From: Diplonema papillatum
Taxonomy: Eukaryota > Euglenozoa > Diplonemea > Diplonemida > Diplonemidae
Direction of reading: 5' to 3'
DNA: 64,000 nt
Assembly (NCBI GenBank): GCA_030068145.1
Contig: JAPJBO010000005.1
Location: 806,001-870,000, forward strand
Part shown: piece after piece, positions 54,301 to 63,870 of the stretch
Position numbering within the stretch: position 1 is the stretch's first letter
Layout of the letters: each line of letters starts with the position of its first letter
Position numbers and translations under genes: made by a program
The notes under the pieces: generated by a model
The model's input: only the letters and a program-made list of their open reading frames with translations
The model's database searches: none
Told to the model about the DNA's origin: nothing

Positions 54301-57300
54301 TGCGAGCGGCCTACTCCAGCATGCAGCGCCATTTCCGAATTGGAGCCGTGGTCGGAGAAGGCTTCGTACCGACTAATGGAATTATGCAGGGGTGTCCATT
54401 GAGCGTGATACTGATAAACGTTCTTATCAGTGTCTGGATGCGGCACGTAGCAGACATCGAGGCGACCATTCCGTTGTCTTACGTTGATGACGTTTACGCG
54501 TTGATGAAGAGCCTCGCGAAGCTGCAAGAGGCAGCCAAGAGGTCAGGAACATTTGCGGGGCTGACAGGAATGAAGGTGTGTACGCAGTCGAAGTCCCTGT
54601 GGTTCACAACTGCGCGGGACGCTCCGGAGCAGATAGTGTACGCCGAGAGCAAAGGGAACGAAGAGGCGGACGTACAGCCGGAGACGATAGCAAGGCGAAC
54701 AACCTTTGACGTACTTGGAGTAATGCTCACGACGAAGCAAGTTGAACCGAGCAAGCCGCTCCGACCGTCAAAGCGGGTGGCGCAGCGAAACGCGATGGCC
54801 GAGACAGTGTTGAAGAGAGCGGCCTGCCTCCCGCTACCGGCTAGTGCGCGAGACCTTGCCGTAAGCATGACAGCAGGGGCAAAGAGGTTCTACGGTGCAG
54901 CCGTAACGGCGATTGGCAAAGGGGAAGTCGACCGCTTGAGAAGGGGATTTACGGAGGCGGTATGGACGGGGCCGCCACGACGAGCTCAGGAAGCAGTGCT
55001 ACACATCCTACACCACGGGCACAGGCTGGACCCGGGAGTCGTACCGGCCTACAGGAGAGTCACAACCTGGGCCGAACAGGTCCAAAAGTGGGACTACGCC
55101 CGAGCGTTGGCGGAAACAGCATGGGCCCACAACGACGAACTGGCAAGGCTACATGGGCCCTTCGCTTTCCTGAAAGAAGCGCTCAACGTACTCCAGTGGA
55201 GGTGGGTGACCCCGACAAGCGTCGCGTACGTGAATGAGGTAGGAGAAGGAGTCGTGCATGATGCAGCGGTCCTGGGTAATTCGCGCCTCCTGCAACATGA
55301 CTTGAGACATGCCCTGCGTTTGCGGGAAATGGCGCGACTGGCGACAAGGAGGGGAAATGACTATGGAGGCGTCCAGGGCGGAGTCGATTTCGCAGCAACG
55401 AGGCACGTTCTGGAAATGCGGAACTCACCACTCACCGCGTACCAGGCCGGTCTGCTGAGATCGGTAATCGCAGGAGCCACGCCGGTCACGGGACGAACAG
55501 GACTAAACGCAAGCGAGTGCCCTTACTGTGACACACAGGTCCCGGAGACGGTGGAACACCTGTTTTGGGAATGCCCCGCCTGGGAGACAATACGCTCAAA
55601 GTACGGGGAGCTAAGAACCGTGCAACACAGGTGGCCGCCATGCTTACGGTTGTGCGGGGTGGCTCCCGCTTTCCACGACCCGAATCTCTTACCCACCGAA
55701 CAGGGAAAGAGGCTTCAGCTGCTTGAGAAACTGCACTTTTACTTCGTGGAGGTGCTGTCTGCACGTCAAGGGGCAGATGACATGCTGGACAGGTCTACAC
55801 GGCACCACCGAACGCTTGAGTATCCGCGACGATGGAAACCAGCAGAACCACACAAACTGGCTGTGCCGGACGTTGCGCCTTCGGCAGTACTCACCCAGTG
55901 GAAGTACGGCCCGGAGATGTGGATGGCGTTCACGGATTGGCTGAGGGAATTGAAATGGGCGCCGCCGGGGCACGAACTCGGGGTAAGCTTTGTGGAGTTG
56001 GCGGTGGACTTCGAGTTGCGCACCGGACGCCGCCTCCCAACGCTCAAAAGTAGATACTACACGGCGGTGCCACAACACACGAAGAAGGCCACAACAGCAC
56101 GACAGACTCTGCCAGAAGACGCCGCAGCTAGTTGCGATGTTGCAATCTACTTTGACGGAGGAGCGAGGGCCAACGGGACTGCCTTTGCCGTGGCGGGCGC
56201 AGGAGCGGTACTGTACAAGGAGGGCGTCAAGTACGCACAAATAGTGCTCCCGCTGCCAAACGTGCGCAGTAACAACGTGGCCGAGTACGAGGGATTTCTC
56301 GCGGGGCTGCAGCTCCTGGAGGATGCTGAAGGAACGGAAGGAGCGCAGTGTGTAATTCGCGGAGACTCGGCGCTGGTAGTCGGGCAAACCACGCGGCAAT
56401 TGGCGTGTTCAGAAGACTTGAAGCCATTGCTGACGCGAGCGGTGGCAAAAATAGTGGCCCTGCGACAGCGGCTTTCCCTGCGGGTAGAACACGTGAAGCG
56501 CGAGCAAAACACCGATGCGGATGCTCTGAGCAACGCGGCAATGGACCTCGTGCAAGGCCAACGACCAACGCGGGAGCAGCAGGAAGCGGAGCTGCAGTCC
56601 TTCCGTGCCTCCGCACTCGGAAAAGCGATGAGCCTAATTGAGTTAGGCTCAGCATTCAAGAAGGTAACTGGACGACAGTGGTTCAGTGGCCACGAAGCAA
56701 CAACAACGATCTTAACTGCCGTCGGAGGATCAGTTGTAAGGGGAGCGTCGCGGCGGGCGCAACTTTCGGATGAGACGGACGAGGTGATCCTAGGCATACG
56801 GGAACATGTGCAGAAGATGGGCACAGCGCAGGCGGAGACCAACTTGTACCCGCAGCACCTGACGTGGGCGGCAACCTATCTGCCGGAGAAAGCCTACCCT
56901 GCAGGATGGGAACAAGGAAAGACTAACTGGAAACAGAGAGTGGAGATGGTAGAGAGAGTAACAGGCGCTGGACCTCGCAGAGGGTCACCACCCAAGAAGG
57001 CACCGGAAGACGCGGTGAACACATCCCGCCCTGGAGAAATATGTGTGCAACACCGGAAACCACGCTGCAAGGACTGTACAAAGAAGCGTTTGCCGGCGGA
57101 AACCTGTTGCCGGTTCAAACAGCACCACCGTGAGGGGGACGGCCTGCGACCACGAATGCTCTTCTGCCCTGCCCACAGATTGGGACGCTGCGGTGATTGC
57201 ACAGCGGGCGGCCTGGAGATCGTGCATTGCTGCCAAAGGCATCACCCACAGAAAAACACAGACCCCCACGCACAGCCTGGGGGAGCATCTGCAGTAACGT

Positions 57301-57302
57301 GA
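51303..57302 (+). CDS. LINE ORF2 polyprotein (OTU-APE-RT-RNase H), copy B
   Basis: 1,999 codons in frame with ORF1. OTU: DGNC at 51708-51719 and His in QHYDAL at 52020. Endonuclease about 52160-52910 (CQETRVG, ILGDFNTP, DIPTHCP). RT about 53800-54880 (LDFKKCFDSVP, NGIMQGCPLSV, YVDD at 54480-54491). Finger CPYC...HLFWEC at about 55517. RNase H about 56135-56560 (YFDGGA, EYEGF, RGDSA, DADAL). The Cys/His tail, CVQHRKPRCKDC...ETCCRFKQHH and FCPAHRLGRCGDC, is better preserved than in copy A and ends before TGA. The first ATG lies just beyond the OTU catalytic Cys (in AASMRQ), so AUG initiation within ORF2 would destroy the protease. Confidence 0.85.
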   Translation, partial: GPGRPGQGVGEVCKREPSATKSSSSASVSSSDPNNRRPKTVHTDRGADLHLANKPSATRATQQAPSPEGTLGLGQLPTSPADNQTTPARRGDNPKPQSAGSKAAQRHQLTRAESDDKYIDSVAEALAAKRVSVEKDGNCQFAALVRGSKLSITAASMRQKVTWQLRNSTPTAFETQPFSEYLFAVAQDGTYGDQITLQAAAVVLKASIWVLSTGDLQHLRRAGRAENPSRVIVLTYRPQHYDALMLPHTGYRLLASLPPETSRVSVRELTSAAVLHPTDVEHAPKDAIVLATVNLGSMSTKYRTVATLPADIVACQETRVGPEGKRTCEMFLGAYGKKCCWGEDVPTVVGANGRGQRAPGGSAVVINNSVVAANARPKTELETRLAKSTRVAHAVVATGNARCVLHVISIYAQVGREAEVVREREKFISDVFEMAAGLGQVPVAILGDFNTPVEESVSLMAACRSGWTDAAAAAAHQTSRDAPPTCWAGAAGTRIDMCFLNANASQALVDTRTANPHEYDIPTHCPLFVTLDMRAASHPKRTHWIPAPFPKKVPLSTKKEEQDALEAALRRKRSVDGAEAALRNASEVAEMYLLELHKKGLSQKDADGCKGRAEGYSVRDAHVSARQAVSARGAVDRTTRQRDKVLGMLRTVVAEASQRLEREQPGAMTLAERNARGALQKKVSRGYLPQNGPTSHDEGGRDELERLLEMVEVLEGSQREAVSALKQQRTRRWKDQMQKAWNSGDKGDIYRFLAGSRESPSVFLRRRDGSLTACPGEIDEMLRGPEAWGGIFQRYTDIQEPQWEAFKTHYARYLPAPQQMEHKTIGAADVSAALKRMKTTSSPGLHAWRVFELRQLPAEVLQLMAEAMNRVESEGQWPEQLMHAILHLLPKPESTGDPLSQRPISVTPVLYRVWAAIRAQEALEWMDKVAPSGLHGCRKKHGTDDLVWHLAGLIEQAHVTGDPLYGLGLDFKKCFDSVPIDIAFRLAEELGFHPTVLRTLRAAYSSMQRHFRIGAVVGEGFVPTNGIMQGCPLSVILINVLISVWMRHVADIEATIPLSYVDDVYALMKSLAKLQEAAKRSGTFAGLTGMKVCTQSKSLWFTTARDAPEQIVYAESKGNEEADVQPETIARRTTFDVLGVMLTTKQVEPSKPLRPSKRVAQRNAMAETVLKRAACLPLPASARDLAVSMTAGAKRFYGAAVTAIGKGEVDRLRRGFTEAVWTGPPRRAQEAVLHILHHGHRLDPGVVPAYRRVTTWAEQVQKWDYARALAETAWAHNDELARLHGPFAFLKEALNVLQWRWVTPTSVAYVNEVGEGVVHDAAVLGNSRLLQHDLRHALRLREMARLATRRGNDYGGVQGGVDFAATRHVLEMRNSPLTAYQAGLLRSVIAGATPVTGRTGLNASECPYCDTQVPETVEHLFWECPAWETIRSKYGELRTVQHRWPPCLRLCGVAPAFHDPNLLPTEQGKRLQLLEKLHFYFVEVLSARQGADDMLDRSTRHHRTLEYPRRWKPAEPHKLAVPDVAPSAVLTQWKYGPEMWMAFTDWLRELKWAPPGHELGVSFVELAVDFELRTGRRLPTLKSRYYTAVPQHTKKATTARQTLPEDAAASCDVAIYFDGGARANGTAFAVAGAGAVLYKEGVKYAQIVLPLPNVRSNNVAEYEGFLAGLQLLEDAEGTEGAQCVIRGDSALVVGQTTRQLACSEDLKPLLTRAVAKIVALRQRLSLRVEHVKREQNTDADALSNAAMDLVQGQRPTREQQEAELQSFRASALGKAMSLIELGSAFKKVTGRQWFSGHEATTTILTAVGGSVVRGASRRAQLSDETDEVILGIREHVQKMGTAQAETNLYPQHLTWAATYLPEKAYPAGWEQGKTNWKQRVEMVERVTGAGPRRGSPPKKAPEDAVNTSRPGEICVQHRKPRCKDCTKKRLPAETCCRFKQHHREGDGLRPRMLFCPAHRLGRCGDCTAGGLEIVHCCQRHHPQKNTDPHAQPGGASAVT

Positions 57303-57355
57303 AACCGGAAGAAGCGTGGACGTCTCTCGTACAGGAAGGCACCACGTTAAAACGG

Positions 57356-57357
<2 letters not shown>

Positions 57358-57388
<31 letters not shown>
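57358..57388. repeat. (AC)n tract ending the LINE array
   Basis: About 15 AC repeats, followed by TAGGGGTAGCAG, which is not a LINE start. From 57389 to 57910 I see no gene; it could be the leader of the next coding region. Confidence 0.95.
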
Positions 57389-57391
<3 letters not shown>

Positions 57392-57964
57392 GGGTAGCAG
57401 TCGTCAGCATTGCAGAATCAGAATGCTTGGCGACAAGTAATTCGCGCCACTTCCCCGTGCGAGCGAGTCTCGGAACAGGACTCAAAACTGTGACCCAGGG
57501 GACGACTGCCGACCATGACGGGTGCTTGCACCAGGAGTTTGGAACAGCTAGTCAGGCCAAGCTCTGCCACGTCCTCGGGTGAGATGTGCCGCCTGTTTAA
57601 AGACACTCAGCTGTTGCACGGGGCCGAAAACCCCGTGCAGCTATCACCGCAAGATGAAAACAGAAGGCTTGAGCCGAGTGCCGGATGGAGAAGCTGACAG
57701 CCTCCCACGCTCTATCCGTCCCCCGAAGGACCCCGCCCCACCCACCCTTCGGAAAGGAGTCACAGGACCCAAAAACAGCGTGTCGGAAACTCAAAGCCGA
57801 CTGGTGAAAGTGACAAGTGGGCTGTAATTCGATTCAGACGTTACCCACTCAAAGCCCTGAAACGGAAACACACACACATACACACCAAGCAGTACACCCC
57901 CGTGACCGCGCAATGACGGATTCGGGGTTCAGGGAACTCGTGGCCCAGGTGCAGGCTCAAGCAG

Positions 57965-59002
57965 ATGGCTGATCTGATGGCCGCAGTCAGCGGGCGGTTA
58001 AGCAGGCCCAGACGGATGGCGCGAAGAAGCAGAATACGACGAACGCACCCAGCTGGGCGGATGACGAGGGAGGAGCGCGAGCTCTGCTGGGACGACGGTG
58101 GTGGCGGTGCCGCGGGTTCAAAGGCAGAGAAGGCGGACGGGAAAAGCGGAAAGGGTAAGGCGAATGCAGGTGAGGACGACGGCAGCGGCGGCGGGAACGG
58201 CGTGGCGAAGCAAGAAGCATCAGATGGAAAGCAGGGCAAGGATAAAAAGAAGAAGAAGCGCAACGGAGGCTGGATTGAGGTGTCGGGTAAGAAGGACGGC
58301 CGCGCGCGCGATGGAAGAGGACGGACACAAGAAGGCACGCGAAAGCGGAAAGCCAGTCGAAGGTGCGAGGAACGCGAAGAAAGAGCTGAGCAGGAGGACT
58401 GGGGAGTGCCGGTGGTTGACCACACCGAGCTGGCGGAAGCGACGGTGGCGCTCGCGCCCATGGCGGGCGCGCGCAAGACACAACGTGCAGGGATCCCAGA
58501 GGGTTCGGCGGTGGTCACAGTGGCGGCTCTGGAGGGCAGCAGGCGGACGGACGTGGTGTGCCGGATTGACGGCGCGGAAAAGGTGCTGCCGGTGTACGTG
58601 TCGACGTCCCCGGAGGGGAGGGAGACGTGGTCGACCGCCCATAGATGCGCGCTGGTGCGGGGCAGAGACGTTAGCGGCCCTGCAAGAACCATCGGGGGGA
58701 GGGTGCCGAAGACGGAGTGCAAGCGGCTCGCAGAAGAGCGGGTAACCCGCGTGTTCCAGCTAGTGGTACGCGTCGAAGAGGAGCAGGTCGGGAGACTGCT
58801 GAGGATTTCGGGCAGGAGGGGGCTCTTTCTGCGCGTACCGCGCTGGAAGGAAGGATCGGAGACGAGCGACGTCGTATGGCTGGCTGACGATGAAGCATCG
58901 CTGAAGAGCGCTCTCGTACTCGGGCAGGGGAAGGGTTGCCTGGGCTTTGCTCGTAGTCGCGCGCGCGAACGCGGAACAAATAAGAAGAATAGTCCACCCT
59001 AA
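57965..59002 (+). CDS. LINE ORF1-like or related retroelement protein (345 codons)
   Basis: ATG at 57965 opens a 345-codon frame. An alternative ATG at 57913 reads MTDSGFRELVAQVQAQADG to a TGA and then sensible sequence (AVKQAQTDGAKKQNTT) in the same frame to about 58060, so the true N-terminus may involve a frameshift. Residues 40-150 are low-complexity Gly/Lys/Glu-rich. Residues 170-345 look folded (VVTVAALEGSRRTDVVCRI..., LFLRVPRW, VVWLADDEASLKSAL) and recall the N-terminal region of LINE proteins in dinoflagellates. No RT follows: 59003-59680 holds nothing recognisable. Confidence 0.45.
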   Translation: MADLMAAVSGRLSRPRRMARRSRIRRTHPAGRMTREERELCWDDGGGGAAGSKAEKADGKSGKGKANAGEDDGSGGGNGVAKQEASDGKQGKDKKKKKRNGGWIEVSGKKDGRARDGRGRTQEGTRKRKASRRCEEREERAEQEDWGVPVVDHTELAEATVALAPMAGARKTQRAGIPEGSAVVTVAALEGSRRTDVVCRIDGAEKVLPVYVSTSPEGRETWSTAHRCALVRGRDVSGPARTIGGRVPKTECKRLAEERVTRVFQLVVRVEEEQVGRLLRISGRRGLFLRVPRWKEGSETSDVVWLADDEASLKSALVLGQGKGCLGFARSRARERGTNKKNSPP

Positions 59003-59684
59003 GCTAAATAAGAAGGTTTGAAAGATATAAGCCAATTAGCCAAGTTAGCAGTGGCTAAAAGACAAAAAGCCCTTAGTTATTTGGCACAACCTAGTCGGGT
59101 GTCATGGGGGAGCCTTCAGGAGGCGACACTGTTGACCGCTCCTTAATTGTGCTGCATGTCAGCATCGACGCGGAACGAAATGCTGACAGCACCGCCCGGC
59201 GGATAGAGGGCCACAAGAGTGGCAAATTGACCCGTCAGGGGGTGCTGAGCAGCCAATGACCAGTATCTGGTCCTTGCCGCACCAGAGGAGCGAAGAAGCA
59301 CGAGAGGCGGGGGTTTGGCGGTTTTTACTGCAAACCGAGTGACAAAGTGCAAACCGAGTGACAAAGGTGGCCACCTGGAACGCGCGTTCGCTGCTGCTGT
59401 GTGCGCTCGGATCGGCGCCGCCCAGGCGGCTACCTATAGTCACTCGTTTGTTTGTAAAGACGACACATACTACTAGGGGCAGCAGGACACCTTGTCAAGG
59501 TTGGTAGCAGTAGTCACCTCCCCGATGCGAGCTGATTGCCGGATGGATGCGGGCAACTGCACCTTTGTACCACCGACACCCTCCAGGTTACGCGCAATCG
59601 GGAAACATGGTGAGTATCAAAAGCCGGCGTTGACTGTGGCTGGTCTGCCTTGATGTTAGTTTGATCAAAACTCACACTAAGCTG

Positions 59685-59708
59685 AAACTACTACTACTAC
59701 TACTATTT
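59685..59708. repeat. (CTA)n tract
   Basis: Seven CTA units, the same tail unit as in the repeats at 11.4-11.9 and 60.0-60.45 kb. It may mark the 3' end of another retroposon upstream. Confidence 0.85.
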
Positions 59709-59967
59709 GATCGGGGAAGGCTTCACACGGAGGGCAAGTTGCATTTGATGAGCTGTTGTATAGATCGCCTACGTGCACCTGCTGCGTGTGCAATGCGAAA
59801 GTTACTGCTGCGACCAGGGCACAAACCTTTCGCGACCGTGCTTGGACAGTCGTGATTGCCTGGGGGCGGGTCTCCATGAAGAAGAGAATAGTAAAGCAAG
59901 ACCTGCCCCCTGCGCCTGCTGTCTCCGGCTGCTTCGTAAGACGACGCATACAACTACTACTACGGGT

Positions 59968-60450
59968 CCACAACCAACGGATCGGACGTGGAAGCAGGTT
60001 GACCGCGGGACCAACCTGCGGTAGGGACGGACCGCGCCTGCCCTCCGCGGAAAGCGCGGACGCAACGACGATGGAAGCGCCCGCAAGAAGCCGAAGCAGC
60101 AGCAGCCGCCTGCAAGCGAGAGGCGCACATCAAAGGTGGACAGCCCACGAACCCAACCGAAGTGGAGCCGGGCCAAGGCAAGACACATAAGGGTGTCGAG
60201 ATCTCGGCCGCGGGGACAACCCGCGAGGAAGAAAAAGAAGCGCGCCGAATCATCTGGTATTTCCTCGGGTTCGGGTTCGTCAGACTCCACAGCGGACGTG
60301 AAGCGCGCACCAGAGACAACAGTACGCGGGGCAAGAAGCGACCGAAGCATGACACGACACGTGCAAAGAGGTAGTCGGTAGCGGCTTGTGCAGTCTATCG
60401 TCACAGATTGTTGCTGCATATCATTTGCAAACTACTACTACTACTACAGT
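59968..60450 (+). repeat. Second (CTA)n-tailed retroposon-like 3' end
   Basis: A diverged copy of 11395-11882, best conserved at its 3' end (GCTTGTGCAGTCTATCGTCA then CAGATTGTTGCTGCATA). It ends in (CTA)5 at 60428-60446. Coding of the basic tail is interrupted by frame changes here. Confidence 0.7.
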
Positions 60451-60580
60451 TTGGTCAGTGGAGGATTCACAGAAAGTGTTTGGCCTCAACTTCTCCCCTG
60501 CGTCGGAAAGGTGGGGTTCGCCTACGCACACCTCGGCAGGTTAACGCAGTTCGAAAAGAAAAAAGAATATTTCTCTTTCA

Positions 60581-61657
60581 ATGATGCGCACCGTCATGCT
60601 AGGGCTTTCCCTGCTTGCCACTCCGATGCTCGCTGCCAACACGTCGATTACCGTTGAATTAGAGGACTACAGCATTGTTCCGAAGTTTGCTCCTTTCGTA
60701 GTTCGAGATGACCCTTCCGCATCGGGTGGCAAAGTAATTGAACTGCCTGCTGGAACAGCGGTGGTAGCTCAGGCGGTCGCGACTGACCGTCAGCTGGAAA
60801 TTGTCTTCATCACAACAGAAATGGCGACGGTAGACATCGATGTTCATTGCTTCTTCAAGGACACATCTTCGGACTCGTTCTTTTACTCACTGGATGGTGG
60901 TAGCTACACCATGCAAAACGATGTTGCGCCTGCCGTATGGGACGTCTACGGGAAGTCTTATACGCGTATTGACCCCGGCGTGCACAGGCTGGTGCTCAAA
61001 GCACGGGAAACTGAGGCGCTGATGGATAAGGTTGTAATCGGCGTATCTGAAGGCGAAATCACCTATGCCGTGCCAAAGATTACCGTAGAGCTTGAATCTC
61101 TCTCCTCGCAAAGTTCGTTCGCACCTTTCGTGACCGAGTCTAATGCAAACGCGACGGGAGGGGAGTACATTGTTTTACCGAGCAGCGTTCCTGCCCAGTT
61201 GGACCCCGCACAAGGAGGTGACGGGCAAGTGGAAGTGGTGTTTATCTTGACGGATACCACAGACATACTCATTGATTTCCGCGTCAGCTTCCCAACTGAT
61301 ACCAGCCGATCGTTCTTCTACAAAGTCGACGGCGAATACTTTCAAACACTATCAGGCAACCAGACTGGAGACGCGTGGGTATCCTTGGTTAGCAATTTTG
61401 CATCACTTGGGGAGGGTGCCCACTCGATATACATCAAAGCAAGGGAAACCGGGGTGAAGCTGGACAGCATCGCAGTGCTCCCTGTGACAGGAGCGGTTTT
61501 CTTGCGAAGTGACAAAATGTCGCTACCACCCACTCCGCAACCCGTAGCACCTGAAGACCCTTCGCTTCCACCTGTGGAATCCGCATTGCAGCACAGCATA
61601 TCGCCGATCTGCGTTTTAGGGCTTACAGTTCTTTGTATCGGCGCCGTTCTTTTCTAG
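60581..61657 (+). CDS. Secreted, probably surface-anchored protein with two CBM6-like domains
   Basis: ATG 60581, TAG 61655-61657, 358 aa without interruption. Residues 1-19 form a typical signal peptide (MLGLSLLATPMLAA). Two homologous domains follow, about 22-155 and 165-305. Each has an opening ITVELEDYS or ITVELESLS strand, an ASGG or ATGG glycine turn followed by VIELP or YIVLP, an FFYSLDGG or FFYKVDGEYF strand and a closing VHRLVLKARET or AHSIYIKARETG strand. This repeat pattern resembles CBM6/galactose-binding-like beta-sandwiches. A Pro-rich linker and a hydrophobic C-terminus (CVLGLTVLCIGAVLF) suggest a GPI or membrane anchor. Probable role: glycan binding at the cell surface. It lacks retroelement features and is the clearest host gene in the window. 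Confidence 0.75.
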   Translation: MMRTVMLGLSLLATPMLAANTSITVELEDYSIVPKFAPFVVRDDPSASGGKVIELPAGTAVVAQAVATDRQLEIVFITTEMATVDIDVHCFFKDTSSDSFFYSLDGGSYTMQNDVAPAVWDVYGKSYTRIDPGVHRLVLKARETEALMDKVVIGVSEGEITYAVPKITVELESLSSQSSFAPFVTESNANATGGEYIVLPSSVPAQLDPAQGGDGQVEVVFILTDTTDILIDFRVSFPTDTSRSFFYKVDGEYFQTLSGNQTGDAWVSLVSNFASLGEGAHSIYIKARETGVKLDSIAVLPVTGAVFLRSDKMSLPPTPQPVAPEDPSLPPVESALQHSISPICVLGLTVLCIGAVLF

Positions 61658-62169
61658 CCGCGCATGCCTGACAGGGGTTGATCTAGGCTAGAACTTAACC
61701 GTTTCGAAAACCCATCCTCAGGAATGTTTACAGCAAGACGCATCATGCAACCGAACTTGCTTGGCCTAACGTATCTAAGGCACGAGTCGATGCATGACTG
61801 GCGTGGGGGCTTGCCGTGTCGGATGGCCGGCTAATGGATCGTCCAAAGCGTAACAGAGAGTAACATTTTTGGAGCCCTCTTTTTGAGGGGCGTCCAAGAT
61901 TTCCACTTGCCGTTCCCGAAACGTTACAAGTGGGCTTGTGCGTGCCGGTTGATCGACTACTCTTGTTGTCCCGTTTTTTATTCGGGTAGGATTTTTGATC
62001 AACCACCAGTACACCAACGGGATGCCTTCAGTACACGAGAGCTAAAGAAGAAACCGAAATGCTTCAAATCCTTCAGTGTAGTTCACGGTTGTGATACGAA
62101 TCAAATATTGTGTTGCATTATATTTTTATTGTACAGATTTTCGTATATTATTCTATACAATAGTTGAAT

Positions 62170-62364
62170 ACTGTACCATACATGGACGCCTATATATTTT
62201 TTATAGGCGCATATAGGCAACAAAATAATGGCCTATAGGCGCATATATGAGCCAATTCACCTACCCCCTGATCGAGTGTAATCGAGCGTAATCGAGTGTA
62301 ATCGAGTGTAATCGAGCGTAATAGAGTGTAGTAGAGTGTAGTAGAGCGTTGTAGAGTGTGATCG
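62170..62364. repeat. Short inverted TATAGGCGCATATA motifs and a 10-bp tandem repeat
   Basis: 62188-62250 has repeated TATAGGCGCATATA words in a palindromic setting. 62273-62364 has nine copies of ATCGAGTGTA with G/A variants. 61660-62170 holds no supportable gene. Confidence 0.85.
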
Positions 62365-62468
62365 AGATTGACACTAGTATTTTGGGTTCGACCACTGGTG
62401 GACCCCTGACTGGCCCATGGGCGATGTGCATATGAGACCGGAAGCTCTCGAGATGAAGATGTTCTAAA

Positions 62469-63055
62469 TCATGGCAGCGAGCACGGGGACTGCAGGCGGG
62501 TTGGTGGCGAAAAGGGACAGAAAGATCTTCGAGCGACTGTGAGCAGCCTAGCAAGACGGGATGATGAATGATGAAGAAGCGCTAAGTGATCGCAAAGGTC
62601 CTTGTCTGGCGACCGACCTTCCTTGAAAGGAAGGTCGGTAGCCAGACATTTTTGGACGGCTTTGTCAGCAAGGTGCAGGCGATGCACGGGCTCCATGATG
62701 ACCTCGTCAACGGCCCCACAGGCGTACACTCACTAGCCGTCGTGAAGAGGCCTCTGTCTGTAACCACCTTTTTCATCCTTGGGAGCAGTGCATCGCCAGG
62801 GAGATCGAACCCCAAGGCAAGGAGCGACTCTTGCAGCTTCTGAAAGTAATCCAGCACGTACTGGAGATACTTGGTTGTCGTTGCTGGATCCTTCTGCCGC
62901 ACAAGTGCTGCAAACACAAGCCGCATCCTCCATCTCTGCTCCATCGTGTCCAGGTACGAGAACGTCAGGCAGAGGATATCTTTGCTCCCCGGAAGCTCTC
63001 CTGCATCCCCGGCAATGACGAAGTCACCACCCCCAAGCCGGAGCAGAAACTCCAT
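62469..63055 (-). pseudogene. Broken relative of the 786-codon protein
   Basis: From 63055 down the minus strand reads GDFVIAGDAGELPG...QRWRMRLVFAALVRQKDP...LDYFQKLQESLLALG...KKVVTDRGLF. After a frame change near 62730 it reads VIMEPVHRLHLADKAVQK. TDRG followed by EPVHRLH, preceded by a similar helical stretch with a Trp/Phe pattern, mirrors residues 190-285 of the protein at 3564-5924. The copy has no continuation on either side. Confidence 0.5.
62604..62647. repeat. Near-perfect 44-bp palindrome
   Basis: 21-bp arms (GTCTGGCGACCGACCTTCCTT and its inverse) with one mismatch and a 2-base loop. It lies inside the broken transposase-like ORF and would form a strong hairpin. Confidence 0.95.
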
Positions 63056-63357
63056 GTCACCGAGGACAAGGTGCCTACCGAGCGCTCGGCGAACACCCTA
63101 TCGCCTGGAACTGGCCCGCACCGAATGCCTAAAGGCTCAAGTACTAACTGCGCTAAATTTAATATATCACCCATTCCACGAAAAAGTGTCACAGATTTCG
63201 GCTTTTTTCGGATTTCTGCCGAAAATTTCCATCTGCAGGTCCGAAAATGGTCGGTTTCGAGATTTTGAGGACACGTTTGAATCCGTTGAGGACAGGGCTT
63301 TCCGAATATTTGGTCGGATAAAATTTTTGACCGACCCCCCCCCCGGAAATGGAGGTC

Positions 63358-63560
63358 GGCACCCGAAAAAATGGGGTCCTGGAGATCGGTTTTTTTTCTC
63401 TCTGCATCCAGGAGGGGGTCAGATTTTGATCGCTGGGCTAGCTGGCAGCTTGCCCATAATCGCGCATCCCAGAACTACTCGAAAACCAAAAGATTTCCCA
63501 AAAAGACCTCGAAAATAATTTCCAGACGGCTGCTTTTCACACCGAAAAATCGCAAAAAAT
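63358..63560. repeat. Second copy of the 205-bp dispersed repeat
   Basis: Direct copy of 14088-14292. Upstream, 63160-63357 contains the words CGAAAATGGTCGG and CCGAAAATTTCC and no gene. Confidence 0.85.
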
Positions 63561-63870
63561 ACTCGAGGGGCTGCCTTGTGCTTACTTCGAAGGAGGCTAG
63601 AGGGGGAGAAACAATACAACTACAAAATGGGTCTTTTTTGTTGAACGCTTACGCCCGCCACTAAACCCAGATTCACCTGTGTTTCGTGTGGGCTACAGCA
63701 CATTTACCTCCTTTGATCTTTTGCAGCTGGCAGCCTCCTCAAGTATTTCCTACAAAGCAGGTGCTTATACAAAAATACTCGAGGGGCTGCCTTGTGCTTA
63801 CTTCGAAGGAGGCTAGAGGGGGAGAAACAATACAACTACAAAATGGGTCTTTTTTGTTGAACGCTTACGC
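63555..63870. repeat. 100-bp direct repeats 216 bp apart
   Basis: 63555-63654 and 63771-63870 (ACTCGAGGGGCTGCCTTGTG to TTGTTGAACGCTTACGC) are practically identical, separated by 116 bp of unique sequence. The first copy abuts the dispersed repeat. 63871-64000 shows nothing further. Confidence 0.9.

Noticed and set aside
57841..58722. Minus-strand 293-codon ORF
   Set aside because: Shadow of the plus-strand ORF1-like gene in GC-rich sequence; low-complexity Ser/Pro composition.
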